From the NCBI GenBank assembly GCA_023627715.1, contig JAMAHW010000011.1:496001-560000 (forward strand): a stretch of 64,000 bases of DNA, written 5' to 3'. Positions 22,507-32,562 of this stretch are shown here, in pieces. Both the position numbers and the translations under genes were made by a program. The stretch comes from Periconia sp. R9002 (lineage: Eukaryota; Ascomycota; Dothideomycetes; Pleosporales; Periconiaceae). The notes under the pieces were generated by a model, which did no database searches, was not told the DNA's origin, and saw only the letters and a program-made list of their open reading frames with translations. How positions within the stretch are numbered: position 1 is the stretch's first letter; each line of letters starts with the position of its first letter.

Positions 22507-24081
22507 ATGTACAAGATGGACTTCAATATAATAGCAAAGATCTTCGGCCTTCTATTAATTGTAGCTTTGGGCTGCCTCTCAATCGCACTCTATGCTACTC
22601 AGGGGAAGGACGAACCATACCTGATCCCCACCAAACTTCCCTTCGTGGATACGACCATTGGTCTTCTCCGAGGAAAAACGGCGTATCTGGCCAGACTCAA
22701 GAAGAAGTACCGATTACCCATCTTCACCCTACGTTTACCTGGACAACGCGTCTACGTCGTCAACGCTGGCAATCTTGTTCAGTCTATCCAGTCCAAGGCC
22801 AAAGCCTCTACCTTCGTCCCGAACCTACTCGATTTCGGAATCCTATTCTCTGGTATGGGAAATGATGCAAAGGATGTTCTGAAAGCAGGCTATAGCCATG
22901 GCAATCAGTTCACTGCGAGCGTACACAAGTACCTTCTCTGGGGTCCGACACTGAAAGCTGCTTCTAGCATCGCTGTCGAGAAGCTTACTGCGGGCATGGG
23001 AAATGGATTCGCATCCCATGAACGAGTCGGGTTGTTGGAGGCAATCCAGCATCAGCTCACTCTGGCCATGACAGGCGCAGTGTACGGCCCAGCAAACCCA
23101 TTCCAAGATCCTGAGATGGAAGCAAATTGGCGAGTCTTCGCCCGAGGCATTTCCCATCTTGTCAACAGCCCGGTCCCCGGCCTCACGGCACCGTCAGCCA
23201 TTCGGGCTCGCGCTCGCCTTACCCGTGGTTTCCAAGAATATTTTGAGAAGGGTGGCCATCTTCAAGCGTTTGAAATGATCCCGGAAATGCACAACAAAAA
23301 CCTGGCGCTAGGCATCCCAGCGAAAGAGGTGTGCAAGATGGAGATCGCGACCACGTTAGCCATGTTGAGTAGCGGATCCATTTCATCATTTTGGCTCTTG
23401 CACCACATCCTGTCAGATCAAAAGATCCTCAAAGCTTGTCGAGATGAACTCCTCGACCTCGTCACTTCAAAAAATTCCGACACAGGCGTTGTCATCAAGA
23501 CCGTCGACACGAGTCTGATTAAAACACAATGCCCAACAATCATGGCCATGTTCCACGAGACCTTCCGCTATTACAGCTCCGTAGTGAGCGTCAAGAAAGT
23601 GGCCCACGATACAACCCTCGGCAGCCAACCGTACACCCTCAAGAAAGACGCACTCGTCATGATTCCAGGAAACTATGTCCACCACGACACTGACATCTGG
23701 GGCCCCTCAGCCGAAGTCTTTGATCACACGCGTTTCCTGACCTCTCAAGTCGCACAAAAGAAGCTCTCTAGCACTGCAGCGTTTCGCCCGTTTGGCGCTG
23801 GTGCTACTGCGTGTCCTGGCCGCCACTTCTCGACTAACGTCATTTTGACGCTTGTTGCGATTGTGGTGCTACGCTTCGATATCGAGGCACTCGATGTGGA
23901 CGGCGAGGGCAAGTGGGTCGAGCCGTCTACGAAGAACGCGGATATGTGGAACGCGATGCCCAAACCAGATCATGACATCGCCGTTCGCATATACTGTAAG
24001 CACGCCGACAAGGACGTCGAGTTCAAGTTTTTCTGGGGCAATGGTGCCGATGGTGAGAGGGCTACTAACCCTGTGGCGTAG
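22507..24081 (+). CDS. cytochrome P450 (524 aa, intronless)
   Basis: The start is ATG 22507, followed by an N-terminal membrane anchor (residues ~6-28), as in microsomal P450s. The heme-binding signature FRPFGAGATACPGRHF has its Cys ligand at residue 436. The K-helix ExxR is ETFR (351-354), and the region before the heme loop contains FDHTRFL. The I-helix (LAMLSSGSISSFWLL) lacks the usual acidic-Thr pair. This is known for CYP7/CYP8-like enzymes and fits the overall resemblance to fungal members of that group. The absence of introns is unusual for a fungal P450 but not rare. Expected reaction: hydroxylation of a lipophilic, sterol-like or secondary metabolite substrate in the ER with a P450 reductase; the substrate is unknown. 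Its neighbours are a broken HET gene upstream and an intact HET gene downstream, which gives no pathway clue. Confidence 0.92.
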   Translation: MYKMDFNIIAKIFGLLLIVALGCLSIALYATQGKDEPYLIPTKLPFVDTTIGLLRGKTAYLARLKKKYRLPIFTLRLPGQRVYVVNAGNLVQSIQSKAKASTFVPNLLDFGILFSGMGNDAKDVLKAGYSHGNQFTASVHKYLLWGPTLKAASSIAVEKLTAGMGNGFASHERVGLLEAIQHQLTLAMTGAVYGPANPFQDPEMEANWRVFARGISHLVNSPVPGLTAPSAIRARARLTRGFQEYFEKGGHLQAFEMIPEMHNKNLALGIPAKEVCKMEIATTLAMLSSGSISSFWLLHHILSDQKILKACRDELLDLVTSKNSDTGVVIKTVDTSLIKTQCPTIMAMFHETFRYYSSVVSVKKVAHDTTLGSQPYTLKKDALVMIPGNYVHHDTDIWGPSAEVFDHTRFLTSQVAQKKLSSTAAFRPFGAGATACPGRHFSTNVILTLVAIVVLRFDIEALDVDGEGKWVEPSTKNADMWNAMPKPDHDIAVRIYCKHADKDVEFKFFWGNGADGERATNPVA

Positions 24082-24840
24082 TCATATATTTACTTTTGAC
24101 TTTTAAGTTTTTCTGGAGTCTTCGGCTTACCCGACGGTGCTGTACAAATTAATTGTGTTGATTTCTTTTTACTTATGTTTTGAGATTTGAGAGGAGGAAA
24201 TAGTAAAGCTCAGGTGTATAATGGGCAGAGCTTGGATGAATGCTGGGTTTAAATCTTGTTTTGTGTGTTATTTGGACCACAGCACAAGATGATGTTTGGA
24301 TGCGGAACAGCTACTGTCGTTGGAGTGAGGAGCCCAATTTCTAGGCCCCGGATTGTATTTTGTATATAAGAAAGTGGTCACGGCATACTGCCTGACACTA
24401 CAACTAATACCAGAAACTTGTTTTTGTAATATTTTTTTGTGTTGATGCCGCAAGTCATTATATCACGACCTTCAACCAGCCCGTAACGAGAAAATGGGTG
24501 TAGTGGTCTATTTCCAATATTAAATGATTTTCGTAACGTGCGTTGCTCACTGTACATATGTAGCCAAGAATGACAGCTTGCTCGTTATCATCGAATTTCT
24601 ACCGTATAATAGGACTTTTGGATGACGCTAATGGGCGATTATAGTGTGGTGTAGAATAAAATAGCTAACGGAACCCCCGCTTCGAGCGAGTTACAGAGCA
24701 GCAGTAATCTTACAAGGGTTAGAATTTGGCTTGTAGATGCCAGTTTCGTCTCACGTGCTTCAGCTGACTGACCCCGCAGCGGCCGCTTCCCTAGGCTTCC
24801 ACTGTCACGATCGTGTGGTTAACAACGCGATCCTCCCGAC
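24082..24840. other. intergenic region
   Basis: AT-rich 3' UTR of the P450 gene followed by the promoter of the HET gene. I see no RNA gene or repeat. Confidence 0.5.
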
Positions 24841-26895
24841 ATGGAACCGATACGTTTTCCTGATGCCCGAAGCGGATTTGACCATCTCTGCGATGTTTGT
24901 AAGATGGCATTTCAAGGGGACTTCTTCGAGAAGAAGATGCCGCTGAAGCCGCATAGAAACATATCTGCATTGTCAGCATCTGCGGGTGAGGGCTGTCATA
25001 TCTGCAGCTTGATCATAACCTCGATTTCTCCAGAGGTTTTGGACCATCTGAAATTTGACCTTGATAACTCCTTTGTTGACCCTCGTGAACAAATTGTAGT
25101 CAATTTCAAGGGGTTCGACCGTTTCAACAACCTCGAGGTACTTGCTCAAAGCCCATCGGAACCCCCACACCTACTCTGGAATTTATTAAGTGATGGGTGG
25201 TATGAGGTGGCGACCCTGATAATCAAGCATGGCTCTGACGACTACACGCGTTCGGATCGAATATTTTGCAGCTCAAATTACTCGGAGTCGACGATCATGC
25301 AAATGACGCAATGGCTAGGGCAATGTATACACGAACATACGGAATGTCTTGACATGCAGGCAGTTTCAGCTACAAGAGATATCCTACCTACGCGACTGCT
25401 CGACCTGACAGGGGTGAAATCTGGCGGTCAAGTGCGGCTCATTAATACCGAGAGCCTTCCTAGTGACACGATTTATGCCACTCTGAGTCATTGCTGGGGT
25501 GGGGGATGCGCACTCACACTTACCACGGACAACCTGGCCCGACTCGAAGCTGGTGTCTCCACTCAAGATTTGCCAAAGACTTTCAGGGACGCTGTTGTTG
25601 TTGCTCTGGATTTGAATATCGCCTACCTTTGGATCGACGCTCTCTGTATCATTCAGGACTCGGTAGGCGACCAAGATTGGCTGTATGAAGCATCGATTAT
25701 GGGTGATATATACGCTAATTCATATATCACCATCGCCGCTACCACTTCCCCCAATTCTAATGGTGGCTTAATCCATCAGAGAAATCCACTGGGTATTTGG
25801 CCATGTAGGCTTAGGGCACAAAGCACGGGCTTGGAGGACGATGTTGTCATTGGTGAATTTTCAGGGTATTGTCCTAGAGGACAACGGCCTCTGATCAATC
25901 GTGCGTGGGCATATCAGGAATGGCTGTTGTCAAGGCGACTACTTCATTTCTGTGCCGACCAAGTCCGTTGGGAGTGCTACTGCTTGGCAGCTTCAGAAGT
26001 GTTCCCTGATGGTCTCAACAGAGATGATCTTACATTCCATGGCACACCCACGAAAAGCATTATTACTTCATTGCGCAGTAAGCCGGAGATACGACACGCG
26101 TTTTGGGGACGTATTCGAGAGGAATATTCTAAAAAGCTTCTGACTAAGTCCACAGACAGGCTGGTCGCCTTCGCAGGTATAGCCCGGATGGTACATCAGG
26201 TTCTTAAGTCACCTTCTCAAGACTACGTTGCAGGGCTATGGAAGCCAGAAATCTTGCAGGAGATCTTATGGAATCGATGGGACGGTAACAAGACCTGTGC
26301 TTCCTGGGATATGGATGCGTATATTGCACCCACGTGGTCGTGGGCTTCCCTGAATGGCAGTCACTGGCAATTAGCAACCCCCGGCGACGATATGGTCTAT
26401 CATGCTTCTGCTAAGACTGAGATGGTACCAGTCAAGGATGAGTACGGTCCGATCAAAAGCGCAAAGCTGTTACTGAAGTGCTCCCCTTCCACCATAGTAC
26501 TTTCCCATAACAAGAATCGAACGACCTATCCAGGTCAGGACTGGAAGGTTACAGCTATCCGGGACTTATCAACAGATATCGCATGTTCACTGTATCTCGA
26601 TGATTGCGCTTCAGATCAGAGTCTACAACGCGCGGCGATGGTTTTCTCTTACATACCTATACTGTCCTACAAAACAATAGGGACATTATTGGGAATCAAA
26701 GGACTACTGATTCGGGCTTGCCCAGAGCCGCGATCCCAATTTATGCGCATCGGTGTGCTTAAGCTGTCGTTTTTTGGCAAATATCAAGACGAAGTGTTCC
26801 AAGCCCTTCGCATAAGCCGGAATTCACAGGAAGGTCCAGACGCCAAAGGATCTAAAGATCGAGATGAGGCGATCGAGGAAATCGAGATAATCTAA
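24841..26895 (+). CDS. HET-domain protein (684 aa, intact, intronless)
   Basis: A complete open frame from ATG 24841. The N-terminal region carries paired cysteines (HLCDVC near residue 17 and GCHICSL near 50), as in many HET proteins. WLGQCIHEH and ILPTRLLDL lead into the HET domain: YATLSHCWGG (~residue 214-223), IAYLWIDALCIIQD (~260-273) and NRAWAYQEWLLSRRLLHF (~352-369). A TWSWASL motif follows near residue 500, typical of the C-terminal half. The last ~30 residues are highly charged. The family mediates allorecognition in filamentous fungi through a TIR-like domain. No NACHT or repeat domain is attached, so this is the small stand-alone HET class. It is only distantly similar to the broken HET gene on the other side of the P450. 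Confidence 0.93.
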   Translation: MEPIRFPDARSGFDHLCDVCKMAFQGDFFEKKMPLKPHRNISALSASAGEGCHICSLIITSISPEVLDHLKFDLDNSFVDPREQIVVNFKGFDRFNNLEVLAQSPSEPPHLLWNLLSDGWYEVATLIIKHGSDDYTRSDRIFCSSNYSESTIMQMTQWLGQCIHEHTECLDMQAVSATRDILPTRLLDLTGVKSGGQVRLINTESLPSDTIYATLSHCWGGGCALTLTTDNLARLEAGVSTQDLPKTFRDAVVVALDLNIAYLWIDALCIIQDSVGDQDWLYEASIMGDIYANSYITIAATTSPNSNGGLIHQRNPLGIWPCRLRAQSTGLEDDVVIGEFSGYCPRGQRPLINRAWAYQEWLLSRRLLHFCADQVRWECYCLAASEVFPDGLNRDDLTFHGTPTKSIITSLRSKPEIRHAFWGRIREEYSKKLLTKSTDRLVAFAGIARMVHQVLKSPSQDYVAGLWKPEILQEILWNRWDGNKTCASWDMDAYIAPTWSWASLNGSHWQLATPGDDMVYHASAKTEMVPVKDEYGPIKSAKLLLKCSPSTIVLSHNKNRTTYPGQDWKVTAIRDLSTDIACSLYLDDCASDQSLQRAAMVFSYIPILSYKTIGTLLGIKGLLIRACPEPRSQFMRIGVLKLSFFGKYQDEVFQALRISRNSQEGPDAKGSKDRDEAIEEIEII

Positions 26896-27655
26896 CATGG
26901 GGTCTCGACAACTCTGCATTCGTGTTGGGATCTGCTTCCACGGCATCTCGTGCATCCCACTTGTGCACAATCATTAGCACGCCGAGCCCATGAGATTAAG
27001 TGAGTGGGCTTAAAGCTTGCAAGAATATCAGTTTCTGGCTGAGAGCGGTTCCGATATGAGTGGATACCTACATAACAATTGAGTTTGTCACCCAGGGAGG
27101 ATACCTGCATCTATTTCGTGTAAACGGCAGAGAGAATCGTATGCATTTGCGCGTCGTAGTCTTTTTTCATAGAAAGGGAATTAAAAATCTTTCATCAAAG
27201 TAGATCTCACCTATAATCGCCCTATAAACCGCCCTTTCGGGGAAAGTGTCTTCACTTCCCCGTAGAGAACAAGTTTAGAAACGAAGAACTTGGGTAACCT
27301 AAAATAAATCTGCGAAACCACTTCTCGCACTGGAGACGGATTGAATACCAATTTCAAAATAGTAATTACTGGAATGAAGAGGCTCCTCACTAAGATGGTG
27401 AAGACAGTGGCATATCTAAGAACCAATCATGTGGAATAGGTCGTCTTCTCATATTCTCTCTTTCTCATAGGCTGATAAAGCCAAATCTATAAATAACAAC
27501 CCCAGTCACACATGCGGCATCAGATGCGCTATTTCAAGTGCCGGGATCATACAGTATGGCTGGGATAGGTTGATCAATTTCGAGGTAGGTCAGGCGTTTT
27601 TGGCTTCTAACTTTCAGGCAAGCTTAAGAGGACTACCGGTTAGTAAGATATAATC

Positions 27656-27785
27656 CTTGCTGGGAACTTGCTGAGAGCTTGCTGAGAGCTTGCTACAAGT
27701 ATTCACGTGCGGCATGCCTGCAAAAACGACAACATGAGGCTACTAGCTCACTTACTATTTTCGATTAGCCTCGTTTACCCTGGGA
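27656..27785 (+). repeat. dispersed repeat copy: four 11-bp units plus CACGTG-containing block
   Basis: 27656-27699 is four consecutive 11-bp units: CTTGCTGGGAA, twice CTTGCTGAGAG, then CTTGCTACAAG. The block after it (TCACGTGCGGCATGCCTGCAA and onward to ~27785) matches 35490-35560, inside the inverted-repeat element. That other copy has six units, also ending in CTTGCTACAAG, and 58 extra bases between the units and the CACGTG block. Many differences between the copies are C/T or G/A. This looks like a broken piece of the same element family. Confidence 0.7.
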
Positions 27786-27856
27786 CAGGCACTGGTAAAA
27801 GCTCTGTAGTAATAGTCAACTCAATTGATGTATCAGAAAAATGGATCCTGGATTGA
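27734..27856 (+). CDS. possible tiny secreted peptide ORF (40 aa)
   Basis: The ATG at 27734 opens a 40-codon frame whose first ~18 residues (MRLLAHLLFSISLVYPG) are hydrophobic and signal-peptide-like. It starts inside the dispersed-repeat block, about 35 bp after the CACGTG site. There is no homology I recognise, and chance is a real possibility. Confidence 0.15.
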   Translation: MRLLAHLLFSISLVYPGTGTGKSSVVIVNSIDVSEKWILD

Positions 27857-29323
27857 GATACTAGCGCATCAGATACTACATAGAAAATGCTACGTTCATC
27901 CTTCTACCTTAACTCAATAGTATAGTGTTATTGACCAGGGATGTATCCAAAGGTTACCAGTACGTCTGGTCGACACCACGAGTAGGAGATAAGCTTGATC
28001 ACGTGATTACCTAGGTATCTCTCGACACCCCAGTCAACTGACCTGGGCATCAATATCAATTGCACATTACACGATACGGAAATGTACCTAATACTATCAT
28101 GTACACATTCTCTTTCAGAAAATCTTACAGTGAAATAGTACTCAGCTATCAATCCCTATGTATGTACTGGAACAAAGAAAGACTGTTCAAAGAGGACGAC
28201 CATCTTGGATACAAAGAAATCATGACATGTACATGTCTCTACATACCCATGTAGGGAAAACAGTAAGAATAGCTCGTACACCTCCGCCACCAACTCTCAT
28301 TTCTCTGAGCAATAAACCGAAAAACAACAACCACCACAAGTATGACGTCGCCCCCGCCAATCGCACCCAAACAAGCCTCCCACAACCTCGGCTCCAAGAA
28401 ACGCTTAATCCGAACATAACTCTCTCACGATGCATCAATAATCACACCAAAAATCAGCAAACCCTAGCTCCCAACTTACTCGAAGCTTGGCCGGATCCCG
28501 ACCTTCCAATTCAGGCAGAAGCGGCAAAGCTTAAACAAGGATGTGGTGTGGGCGATTTCTTGTTTGTATGACGACAATGAATCTCGAAGAAGAGATAAGG
28601 GTACATGTTTAGAGTTTCCAATTGTGCGATTGAGGTGAAGGATGGAGCTGCATGAACTGCCATGATTGGGATGGTTGGTTACGGATAGATATCTTCCAAG
28701 AGGATGATGATGGTGAGGTACAGTACTTGAGTCTTGGAATATGTTCTCTGGGTAAGCTAGCTCTAAGCGAAGCGGGGAAACACCAGCAAACTGCTCGTAG
28801 CTACATCCTGTATACAGGAAGCTAATCGCCCGACTACGTCATCGTCGATTGTCTTCTTCCTGTCCCCTACTCTCAATCCTCCAGATTCATTCCCTCTCAC
28901 ATGGCTACAATTGGTAAAGTACGCGTAGTCTCCGTCTCAACGCCCTCGCCTGAATTCCCTTTGACAGATAGTACAGATAAAGCGAAAACCACGCGCGCGC
29001 GCGATTGGACGACTGCGCAAGAGCGGCGTAAACAAAAAATCCTTCACACATGCCTAATCAGGCATCGAGCTGACGCCAGGGATGGCACAGAAGCTTGTCG
29101 CCGTTGCAACGAGAAAGAAGCTTATCGTAGCGTGAGCGGGGAACAAGTGAAGAAGGGGACAAAGCGGACGCGGGATGTACCGCATGGGTATCCACAGTCG
29201 TGTTAGATATGGCGTGAATCTTTTACTTTTACCGGTGAAGGGAGCGACCGTGTGGGAGGAACGCACATTATGCGGAAGGAGAGCATGGGTGGTCTAGCGT
29301 AGCTGCCTGCGAAGATTTCAGAG

Positions 29324-29330
29324 TATAAAA
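29324..29330 (+). promoter_or_regulatory. TATA box of the serine carboxypeptidase gene
   Basis: TATAAAA in the context GAGTATAAAAGG lies 83 bp upstream of the start codon at 29413. This is a good match to a fungal TATA element and an appropriate distance for a short 5' UTR. Confidence 0.6.
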
Positions 29331-29412
29331 GGTGGTGTTCCTTTCCTTTCGTTTCGAAGACGTGGTCACGTTTGGCTGAATACACTTGACCTGAGCTTTC
29401 AAGGTTTCAATC

Positions 29413-31221
29413 ATGCCGCGCTTCTCACATCTCGTTGCTTTCCTCGCAGCTGCGGCCGGAGTCGCTGCTCGCAAGCCGACGCTCGAGGAGCGAGGGATCC
29501 CGAAAGATGCTACGGGCGTCAGGACCATCACGTCGCCGCAGGGCGCGACCATTCGCTTCAAGCAGCCCGGCAAAGAAGGCATCTGCGAAACGACGCCCGG
29601 TGTGGATGATTACTCGGGGTACATCAGCTTGGACAATAACACGAATATGTTCTTTTGGTTCTTCGAGGCGAGGGAGAATCCCAGCGAGAAGCCGGTGAGT
29701 TTGATTCGGCAGTGTTGGGATTTTGGATTCGAGCTGACGTGTTGAATGGTAGTTAACTTTGTGGCTAAATGGCGGCCCTGGCTCGGATTCATTGATCGGT
29801 TTGTTTCAGGAACATGGACCGTGCAATGTCACCGAGGATCTGAAGACGCAATTGAACCCCTACTCGTGGAATGAGGCCTCCAATATGCGTACGTATAATC
29901 GGGTCACAAGTTGCAATTGCTTGCATACTCTATTGAAAGTTGACTAACTTGGGCTTGAACTTCAGTGTACCTGTCGCAACCTGTCGGCGTCGGATTCAGT
30001 TACCAGGAGACGAGAACCACAGAGGACGGTCGCTTCCACTGGGTCGATCAAAACAAGGCCAACACAACCGACTTTGCAGCAGTCGGAGCTTGGCATGTTC
30101 TGCAGGCCTTCTTGGATCTGTCGCCTCAGCTAGATCCAGACATTAAGAACTATACGTTCAATCTCTGGACAGAAAGTTATGGCGGACATTACGGACCCGC
30201 CTTCTATAACTATTTCTATCAGCAAAATCAGGCTATCAAGAATGGCTCCATTCCGGGCGTTGAGCTCGAAATGGATACCTTGGGTATCATCAATGGCATA
30301 GTCGATGAAGAAATCCAGGCCCCATACTACCCCGAATTTGCCATCAACAACACCTATGGCATCAAAGCAATCAACGAGAGCGTCTACTTCGCCATGAAGT
30401 TCGCTTACGAAGTGTCTGACGGCTGCCACGACCAGATCAAAGCCTGCAAAGCCACGAACCGCACCTCCGCTAACGACTACCTCGTCTGCTCCTCCGCTAC
30501 CAATCTCTGCCGCGCCATGGTCGAAGAACCCTACTACGCTGTAGGCGGACGCGGCGTCTATGACATCCGTCACCCGATCGACGACCCGACGCCGCCAGAC
30601 TACTTCGGAGACTTCCTCAACACAGCCGAAGTGCAGAACGCTATCGGCGTGAACATCAACTACACCGACACGGGGTACTCAGCGGAGGTCGGCTGGGGTT
30701 TCCAGAGCACGGGCGACTTCGTCTTCCCCAACTTCATCGAGGACCTGGAGGAGATTCTTGGCTACGGCGTGCGCGTGGCGCTCATCTATGGCGACGCTGA
30801 TTACATCTGCAACTGGTTCGGCGGCGAGGCCGTCTCGCTCGCGATCAACTACTCAAACTCTGAATCCTTCCGCGCCGCGGGTTACACGCCTTTCATCGTC
30901 GACGGCACTGAGTACGGAGAGGTGCGCGAGTATGGCAACTTTTCCTTCACAAGGATTTACGAGGCTGGGCATGAGATTCCTTATTATCAGCCCGAGGCTT
31001 CGCTGGAGATTTTCAAGCGCGTGTTGGAGCACAGGGTCATTGCGGATGGGAGCCAGGTTGTTACGAGTAACTATTCGACAAATGGGACGGCCAAGGCGAC
31101 GCATACGGAGCCGTTTGTGCCGCTTCCTTCGTCGACGAGTGCGGCCGCTGCGGGCGCGAGTGGGAAGGTGGTGGTGGATAGGAGTGCGAGACGTGGTGTT
31201 CCTCGGAAAGTGGTGTGGTAA
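29413..31221 (+). CDS. secreted serine carboxypeptidase, peptidase family S10 (557 aa, two introns)
   Basis: Exons are 29413-29694, 29753-29888 and 29966-31221. The introns are GTGAGT..GGTAG and GTACGT..TTCAG (with a GACTAAC branch site), and all phases match. A signal peptide covers residues ~1-19 (hydrophobic, ending VAARK). Family motifs are WLNGGPG and GLFQEHGPC in exon 2, and [14 protein letters not shown] across the second junction. The catalytic serine is in TESYGGHYG (about S210), the catalytic Asp in [10 protein letters not shown] (about D418) and the catalytic His in [11 protein letters not shown] (about H475). The first motif continues as GPGSDSLIG rather than the usual GPGCSSLIG, so the Cys next to the oxyanion region is missing. 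Several NxT/NxS sites suit a glycosylated secreted or vacuolar enzyme. It removes C-terminal residues from peptides at acidic pH. The C-terminal ~60 residues are Ser/Ala-rich and variable. Confidence 0.93.
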
Positions 31222-32562
31222 AGCGCTTCCAAGATCGAGATCGAGATCGATGAAAGATTACGGCGTGCTCACGTGCATCAACACCTAAGAATAAAAAATT
31301 TTTACTCCTCAATATTCATTATGCAATGGTTTCTTCTTACTCCCGATCTCATATATAATTTTCGACCTTAGCCACACACGCTATTTCTTTTTATCTCCCT
31401 CTGAGATCACACTGTTTCCCACGTGCTTTCCTTACATAAGCACCATCGGATTTCCCCGACCCACACAAGCTTTCTCCTCCGCGGGATAGAAGCGCGCCAC
31501 TCAGAAGCTTTTTGTCCGAGCTTGTTTGATTCCGTGTTATGCGATGCTTACATCCTGAGCTCTTTCTCTGTGCTGATATTTTTCTTTTCATCTTTGAATT
31601 TCCGTCACGCGCTCCGCAACTGGTTATGCCGATTTTTACCCTTTTGTTATAAGTGGATCATGGATGGTTGGTGTGGCTGTCTGTGCAGCGCCGGGCTGTT
31701 GCTGACTGTGGGTCGGAGGATTGGGGATTGCGGCGTTGGTTAAAAGATAACCATGGGTTGAGAATGGAGGGGATGGAGGAGTGAGTTGATGTGCATTGGA
31801 CTCGATGATTGACCAAGCCTTCATGTTAAGACATGTACCGTTGAACGATGCGAACGAATCCATTTATTCCCGCAGTCAAAGAGTTTCTTTCTTGGACTGG
31901 CGGACGACGCATTTCCTAAACGAGAAGGTCCTTTTGCGACCAAAAACAAGCAACGTGCATCATCGGATGTTTAAATCGTTAGGCGGACAGGGTCTCCGAC
32001 GTTAGCTGAGCCCGACGTAAGGATCCCCTTCGACTGGCCTCCCGTTTGGGTCGTCTGCTTCCGCAATTCTGGTGCTGTCGCGCGCGCATGTGGGTGGATT
32101 TGCAACTCGTGAATGGCTGCGGAGTGAGTGGAGATGCGTTTGCCCGGGGATTGGGGTTCATGTGGTGCCGTCGTTAGTACTGGAGCTATCCGTGAAGTCG
32201 TGCAAGGAAGGCGAGCACGTGCCGGTGGGTGGGAGTTGGTTCTTAACGCCCTGCATCGGCCTTCTTGGCCCATTCTTGTGTTCGATAAGATCTCTTCGAC
32301 CGTGCCGTCTTCTCTTCTCTCTTTCTCTTCCACCCTGCTTTTGCGTGGAGAGACAGCGTCTGCAAGGGAGCCAACCAGCAGCTTCGGCGGGATCCGTGAA
32401 ACACAGGGAACGAATCGCATCCACGACAAGTGCTCACTTGACACCTGCACGCTATCGGTCTATCTTGATTGCTCCCCACACCTCTGCGTATAACTCCCTA
32501 CGACATCCTTGCGCGCGCGGTCGCAGAAATCTTCATTTTCACGATCCCCACTTTCAAGCATC
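31222..32562. other. intergenic region
   Basis: 3' UTR of the carboxypeptidase gene followed by ~1.2 kb of spacer and promoter. Overlapping short frames occur on both strands without protein character. Nothing else was recognised. Confidence 0.5.

Larger units (their letters stand above)
26896..29412. other. 2.5-kb intergenic region with a dispersed-repeat copy
   Basis: Mostly AT-rich DNA. It holds four 11-bp repeat units and the following 85 bp, which match part of the inverted-repeat element at 35 kb. A possible 40-codon ORF lies at 27734. A 102-codon ORF at 28901-29206 has a Cys-rich patch but no recognisable family. The last ~100 bp contain the TATA box of the carboxypeptidase gene. Confidence 0.5.

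Noticed and set aside
16174..24081. Secondary-metabolite cluster made of the FAD monooxygenase and the P450
   Set aside because: There is no polyketide, peptide or terpene synthase nearby. The two genes are nearly 5 kb apart with a HET pseudogene between them.
28901..29206. 102-codon frame with ACRRCNEKE patch
   Set aside because: The cysteine spacing does not make a complete zinc cluster and no start or splice support was found. It could be a remnant, but the evidence is too weak to list as a gene.
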